Shown here: piece by piece, positions 59,906 through 64,000 of the stretch
Position numbering within the stretch: position 1 is the first letter of the stretch
How the letters are laid out: each line of letters opens with the position of its first letter
NCBI GenBank assembly: GCA_038529355.1
Contig: JBCBDU010000002.1
Coordinates: forward strand, 89,543 to 153,542
Direction: 5' to 3'
Length of the DNA stretch: 64,000 bases
Source: CALBPI01 sp038529355
GTDB lineage: Bacteria > Pseudomonadota > Gammaproteobacteria > Steroidobacterales > Woeseiaceae
Program-made: the position numbers and the translations under genes
Notes under the pieces: model-generated
Seen by the model: the letters and a program-made list of their open reading frames with translations, nothing else
What the model was told of the DNA's origin: nothing
The model's database searches: none

Positions 59906-62740
59906 ATGTGCCGCGAAAAACGGATAACAAGCATGACGATCGACAACAAACGCTGGCGAACGCTCAACAATCTGTTGACAGAGGCGCTCGAGCAACCGCC
60001 AGAGTCACGGGATCAATGGATTGAAGAAAACTGTGCGGGGGATCCGGAGCTTCATGCCGAACTGCGTAAGCTCCTGGCATACGATGGTGAAGATACTAAC
60101 GGACTATCAGATGCTGTCGCCAAGGCGGCAGCAAGCGCCACTGACGCGACGATCGGCACTTCTATTGGTAATTACCGGGTAACGCATAAGATCGCAGCAG
60201 GTGGTATGGGCGTCGTTTATGCCGGTGAACGCGAGGGCGCGGATTTCGAACAACGCGTTGCGATCAAGATTATGCATAGCCATGCGTTTGATGAAGTCGC
60301 TGAAGCACGCTTTATCGGCGAGCGACAAATTCTGGCGACATTGAATCACCCTAACATTGCACGCTTGATTGATGGTGGTGTCACGGAAACCGGTCTGCCC
60401 TATTTCGTTATGGAGTACATCGACGGCGAGAACATTGCTGATTATTGTGCCAAAAACAACCTGAGCAATGATCAAATCCTGCAGCTGGTCATCACGGTTT
60501 GCGACGCGTTGCAATACGCACATAACCAACTCGTTATTCATCGCGATATCAAACCGAGCAACATACTCATCGATTCAAGTGGCGCGCCGCGACTACTGGA
60601 CTTTGGAATTGCCAAACTCCTTTCAACCGACGGTAGCGACAGCAAGCAAACCCGACCCGAGTGGCGCGCGCTGACACCGTTGTATGCCAGTCCGGAACAA
60701 ATCGGTAACCAGCCCATCAGCACGGCGGCGGATGTCTATGGCATTGGACTTTTGCTGTACCGGCTGTTGACCGGTCGACTGCCGTACACGCCAACGAGCG
60801 ATCAGCCGCGCGATGTTGAAAATGCCATCCTCTCAATGCCGGCCGAACCACCGAGCAACGCCGTATCGCAAATCAGCGATCCGGATCGCCCGCAGTGGTC
60901 CACAAAACAAAGAAAAGCGCTTCGCGGCGACCTCGATACGATTCTGTTGAAGGCGCTGCGTAAGGAACCCGAACGTCGTTACACCACCATCCGATCACTG
61001 AGTGATGACTTGACGCGCTTTCGGCTGCAACAGCCGATCGCAGCGCGTCGCGACACGCTGGCTTATCGTGCGAATCGATTCATTGCACGTAATCGTGTCG
61101 CCGTCACGCTCGCGACTTTACTCATCGTATCCGCAGTCAGTCTGACCGCTTTCTACACAGCGCGATTGAATACCGAGCGTGAAGTCGCAGAACAAACGGC
61201 GGACTTTCTGACCGGGCTATTTGAAGACTCGAATCCTTATCAGCGCAGTCGCGAACAATTAACCGTTGCGGAATTAGTCGCCGCCGGAGCAGAAAGCGTC
61301 AGCAATGATACGACACTGTCGCCAACGGTCCGAGCCAGACTACTCGGTACGATCGGGCAGGTCATGAACAATGTCAGTCAGGGCGACCAGGCCGAACCAC
61401 TACTGAACACCGCGCTTGCTATCTACGAGCAAGTGAACGCGCCGGCGGATCATATCAATGCGCTTGATGCATTGGCGTCCGTGCGCTTGTTCCAGGGTCG
61501 CTATGAAGACGGTATCGTACTGACCGAGGAAGCCATGACTATCGCCGAACGGTCGTTCGGTAAGCAATCCGTAGAATATGGCTCGTTGCTGTGTAACACC
61601 TCTTATCTTCACTATCGTAACGGCGACTACGACACCATGTATGAGCAGGCGGAAGCCGTTCGGATCCTTTTCGAAGCCATTCTCGATGAGAACAGCTTAC
61701 GCTTGAACTGCCCCTATGGGACATTGAGCACGTACTACCAAATCACCGGGAATCCCCGCAAAGCGCTCGAGCTCGATCAACGTATCATAGAAATCAAAGC
61801 AGCTAATTTTGGCAGTGACGATGCGCGGCTCGCCAACAGCTTGCAAAATATCGGCATCAATTACATTGACCTCGGCGACTATGCAGCCGCCATCGACTAC
61901 CTGGAGCGCTCGGTCAAAATCCGCGTAAAAGCAACCAATGGGACCGATCGGCAACTACCTCAGAACATGTACTCATTGGCGCATGCGCTCGGCAAAATTG
62001 GACGCTTTGGTGAGGCCCATGAGCTATTTCTCAAGCTCACTGATATGCAATATGAGCGTACCGGCAAGGTGCACGACACCGTGGCTTATTGGCTGAATGG
62101 TCATGGTGACTTGCTTGCCAATCTTGGCGCGACCGACGAAGCCGATGTCGCCTTCCAACAGGCCATGTCAATCTATCGGGAAATCGAGAAACCCGAGGGA
62201 CATTTTGATCGCAGTGTGACTTTGGTAGGTCTTGGCAAAGTGAGTCGTGATCGCGGTGATCTTGATGCTGCCGAGCGTCTCATGCACGAAGGCTTGATCA
62301 TTCGCGAAAAGACGATTGGCGAGCAGAACACGTTTACACAACTCGCGCGTGTTGATCTCGCTGATGTTTTGCGCCGCGCGAACCGACTTGCCGACGCACG
62401 AACGGCGTTCGAAACGGCATTGCAAGTGATGCGCTCCACCGGTGATGGCGAACATCCCACTGCCGCACAAGCGCTGACCGGACTCGCCCAAGTGGAGCTT
62501 GCTGAGTCGAACTTCGACGCAGCGGCGGAAATGCTTGAACAGGCGATCGAAATGACCGCCGACTCAATCGGTCGAGGTCATCTTGACAATGTCGATCGAC
62601 AGCTGCTGCTGGCGGATGTACTGGCCGCCCGAGGTGATGCCGCACGCGCCGAGACGTTGCGAACAACAAACCTCGAATTGCGAGCGGCGCTTGTCGGGCA
62701 GTGGCAAGCGGCGTTAGTCCGAAGCAAAATCGCTCAGTAA
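59906..62740 (+). CDS. Membrane Ser/Thr protein kinase with C-terminal TPRs (module 2)
   Basis: About 944 residues. ATG 59906 has AAGG six bases upstream; ATG 59933 (MTIDNKRW) fits the alignment with the module 1 kinase better. The layout is the same: N-terminal helical region (RTLNNLLTEALEQPPESRDQ), kinase domain with AAGGMGVVYAGE, VAIKIM, catalytic loop HRDIKPSNIL (His212), DFGIAKLL and SPEQIGNQPISTAADVYGIG, a transmembrane helix (VTLATLLIVSAVSLTAFYTA), then TPR repeats to the end. The two kinases are similar across the kinase domain but diverged in the TPRs, suggesting different signals. The ECF sigma gene follows 66 bases downstream on the same strand. Confidence 0.92.
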   Translation: MCREKRITSMTIDNKRWRTLNNLLTEALEQPPESRDQWIEENCAGDPELHAELRKLLAYDGEDTNGLSDAVAKAAASATDATIGTSIGNYRVTHKIAAGGMGVVYAGEREGADFEQRVAIKIMHSHAFDEVAEARFIGERQILATLNHPNIARLIDGGVTETGLPYFVMEYIDGENIADYCAKNNLSNDQILQLVITVCDALQYAHNQLVIHRDIKPSNILIDSSGAPRLLDFGIAKLLSTDGSDSKQTRPEWRALTPLYASPEQIGNQPISTAADVYGIGLLLYRLLTGRLPYTPTSDQPRDVENAILSMPAEPPSNAVSQISDPDRPQWSTKQRKALRGDLDTILLKALRKEPERRYTTIRSLSDDLTRFRLQQPIAARRDTLAYRANRFIARNRVAVTLATLLIVSAVSLTAFYTARLNTEREVAEQTADFLTGLFEDSNPYQRSREQLTVAELVAAGAESVSNDTTLSPTVRARLLGTIGQVMNNVSQGDQAEPLLNTALAIYEQVNAPADHINALDALASVRLFQGRYEDGIVLTEEAMTIAERSFGKQSVEYGSLLCNTSYLHYRNGDYDTMYEQAEAVRILFEAILDENSLRLNCPYGTLSTYYQITGNPRKALELDQRIIEIKAANFGSDDARLANSLQNIGINYIDLGDYAAAIDYLERSVKIRVKATNGTDRQLPQNMYSLAHALGKIGRFGEAHELFLKLTDMQYERTGKVHDTVAYWLNGHGDLLANLGATDEADVAFQQAMSIYREIEKPEGHFDRSVTLVGLGKVSRDRGDLDAAERLMHEGLIIREKTIGEQNTFTQLARVDLADVLRRANRLADARTAFETALQVMRSTGDGEHPTAAQALTGLAQVELAESNFDAAAEMLEQAIEMTADSIGRGHLDNVDRQLLLADVLAARGDAARAETLRTTNLELRAALVGQWQAALVRSKIAQ

Positions 62741-62806
62741 CGGTTTCATATTCGCTGCGTGATCAAATCGACAGTCTGGGAATACCTCGTTTGCTAACAT
62801 GCAAAG

Positions 62807-63373
62807 ATGAGCTCGGGAAACGAAATCACGCAGTTGCTAAACCGCTGGTCAGCCGGCGACGAGTCAGCCCGCGATCGAGTCACGCCGCTAATCTACGAAG
62901 AACTCAAGCAGATCGCGCGTGGCGTGTTTCGTCGTGAAAACGCACGCCATACGTTACAGCCCACCGCGCTTGTTCATGAAGCCTACGAGAATTTAGTCGG
63001 CGTCAAACTCGAGTGGCAGGATCGCCGTCATTTTTTTGCGTTGGCCGCGCGCATGATGCGGCGACTGCTGGTCAATCATGCCAATGGCCGTGCTGCTCAA
63101 AAGCGCGGCGGCGATGCGCTGCGCGTGACGCTGCACGACGCCGATCTTCGGGAACCTGATGGCGAAGAGGAAGTCCTCGCGCTGGACGAAGCACTCACCC
63201 AGTTGGCAGCGCACGATGAGCGGCAATCCCAGGTGCTGGAACTACATTACTTTGGCGGGCTCACACAGCCAGAGATCGGTGAGGTGCTCAGTATCTCGGA
63301 ATCCACCGTGCGACGCGACTTCAAACTAGCCCGTATTTGGCTACGAAAACTCCTGGACGACGCCAGCCAATAA
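62807..63373 (+). CDS. ECF sigma factor (PF07638 type), module 2
   Basis: 188 residues, paralogous to the factor at 42762. Region 2 (YEELKQIARGVF, RRHFFALAARMMRRLLVNHA) and region 4 (VLELHYFGGLTQPEIGEVLS, ISESTVRRDFKLARIWLRKL) are clear. The DAED motif is again missing: the sequence before LVHEAY is RHTLQPTA, with Thr49 and Thr53 at the same positions as in its paralogue. It lies immediately downstream of its kinase, and no anti-sigma factor is encoded. Phosphorylation-dependent activity is a well-motivated inference, not shown here. Confidence 0.9.
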   Translation: MSSGNEITQLLNRWSAGDESARDRVTPLIYEELKQIARGVFRRENARHTLQPTALVHEAYENLVGVKLEWQDRRHFFALAARMMRRLLVNHANGRAAQKRGGDALRVTLHDADLREPDGEEEVLALDEALTQLAAHDERQSQVLELHYFGGLTQPEIGEVLSISESTVRRDFKLARIWLRKLLDDASQ

Positions 63374-63399
63374 CACCTACCCAATAATTTCTCCCGGTT

Positions 63400-63419
63400 T
63401 GACCGGATTTTCACTGGAT
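63400..63419 (+). promoter_or_regulatory. Candidate sigma-factor promoter motif before the terminal lipoprotein gene
   Basis: TGACCGGATTT (63400-63410) and TGGAT (63415-63419), the same elements as at 59856-59874. It lies 45-64 bases before ATG 63464 and after the sigma-factor stop, suggesting that the sigma factor drives the downstream gene from its own promoter. Confidence 0.55.
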
Positions 63420-63463
63420 CGCTGCTTGCCCCTGTGAGTCCAAGAAAAAACCGGGAGAAAAAC

Positions 63464-64000
63464 ATGAACGCTCAACCACTACGCAGCGATACTGTGCTGC
63501 GTCTGAAGACACGGGGGAAGCTTGCATCAGCTAGCGCCGCCGTTCTGGCCTTGGCCGCTTGCGGCGGCGGCGGAGGGGGCAGCAGCACGGCAGCGCCTCC
63601 CGTCGCGACCAATAACGCGCCCACCATTAGTGCTGACGCATTACTACTCGCAGGTTCCAGTGAGAACATCACATTGACGGCGACCGGCTCCGATCAGGAT
63701 GGGGACACACTGACCTACACCTGGACACAAGATCGGGGTGAAGCCGTCAGTAATCCGACAGGCGCAGACAGTGCATCCTACGCATTCGATGCACCTGCAG
63801 AAGTCGATACCCTGACGTTCACCGTCAGCGTATCTGACGGCTCGTTGTCTGCGTCGACCAATGTCCAAGTCATCGTGCTTGAGCAAACTGCCAACGCTGT
63901 ATTTATTGATGGCAGCTATGCGGGCGGCAACTCGGACGGCTCGATAGATGCACCGTTTACATCACTGCGCGACGCTGCCGAGTCAGGCAGCGACACCGCC
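63464..64000 (+). CDS. Secreted lipoprotein, 5' part (runs off the window)
   Basis: The frame is open from ATG 63464 to the end of the window (179 codons); GGGAG stands six bases upstream. A long signal region ends in VLALAAC followed by Gly6 and Ser. Residues about 50-140 form an Ig/cadherin or PKD-like domain (ITLTATGSDQDGDTLTYTWT, LTFTVSVSDGSLSASTNVQV). The last residues (FIDGSYAGGNSDGSIDAPFT) are the typical start of a DUF1565-type right-handed beta-helix. It is therefore probably a large surface beta-helix lipoprotein. Its position after the module 2 sigma factor and the shared promoter-like motif make it a candidate target of that sigma factor. Confidence 0.85.
   Translation, partial: MNAQPLRSDTVLRLKTRGKLASASAAVLALAACGGGGGGSSTAAPPVATNNAPTISADALLLAGSSENITLTATGSDQDGDTLTYTWTQDRGEAVSNPTGADSASYAFDAPAEVDTLTFTVSVSDGSLSASTNVQVIVLEQTANAVFIDGSYAGGNSDGSIDAPFTSLRDAAESGSDTA

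Noticed and set aside
1..64000. tRNA, rRNA, prophage, restriction or CRISPR-Cas genes
   Set aside because: None of their hallmark sequences was seen on either strand.

Overview
The window looks like chromosomal DNA of a heterotrophic gammaproteobacterium. Support for this comes from AcpH, the ABC-F protein YheS, a YaiL/DUF2058 protein, a lipoprotein AmiD, many large secreted lipoproteins, and membrane proteins with an N-terminal 'RRxVxR' plus paired transmembrane segments. The carbohydrate locus (TonB receptor, GH13/GH97 enzymes, 'tryptophan halogenases', LacI regulator) is of the kind seen in Xanthomonadales, Alteromonadales and Woeseia-like marine bacteria. The genus cannot be fixed from the sequence. 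I see no rRNA, tRNA, CRISPR, phage or insertion sequence.

Layout. 1-18 kb: the end of a beta-helix protein; two paralogous TPR membrane proteins flanking a 1736-residue secreted sialidase-like protein with an NPAI[LFM] pentapeptide array and a PA-IL-like lectin domain; a TonB receptor; a CIA30/DUF4174 protein; and a cell-wall group (M20 hydrolase, AmiD-like amidase, a 60-residue protein coupled to a WD40-like protein). 18-35 kb: a complete alpha-glucan (maltodextrin) utilization locus with LacI regulator, outer-membrane TonB receptor, two halogenase-family flavoproteins, two GH13 lipoproteins, GH97 alpha-glucosidase, MFS transporter and cytoplasmic GH13 alpha-glucosidase. Pairs of TGAATACGTATTCA-like operators lie before its two main promoter regions. 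35-39 kb: an erythromycin-esterase-like lipoprotein and a PAS histidine kinase with a receiver-only response regulator.

40-48 kb and 59.9-64 kb carry two parallel regulatory modules. Each has a Ser/Thr kinase with C-terminal TPRs, an ECF sigma factor of the Sigma70_ECF (PF07638) type, and glycine-tethered secreted lipoproteins. Both sigma factors lack the acidic DAED motif of region 2 and have a Thr there instead, as reported for kinase-activated ECF43-type sigma factors. Within each module the upstream regions of two genes share a motif that could be the sigma-factor promoter. The most striking presumed target is an 851-residue lipoprotein (40120-42675) that joins a cholesterol-dependent-cytolysin-like pore-forming region (domains 1-3) to an FG-GAP propeller in place of the usual membrane-binding domain 4.

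48-59 kb holds yheS, acpH, a perfect 1223-bp tandem duplication of an alpha/beta-hydrolase lipoprotein gene, small membrane proteins, a LysR regulator, a sortilin-like BNR-propeller protein with tandem intrinsic terminators, and the yaiL-like gene. The window ends inside a further secreted lipoprotein gene (63464 onward).
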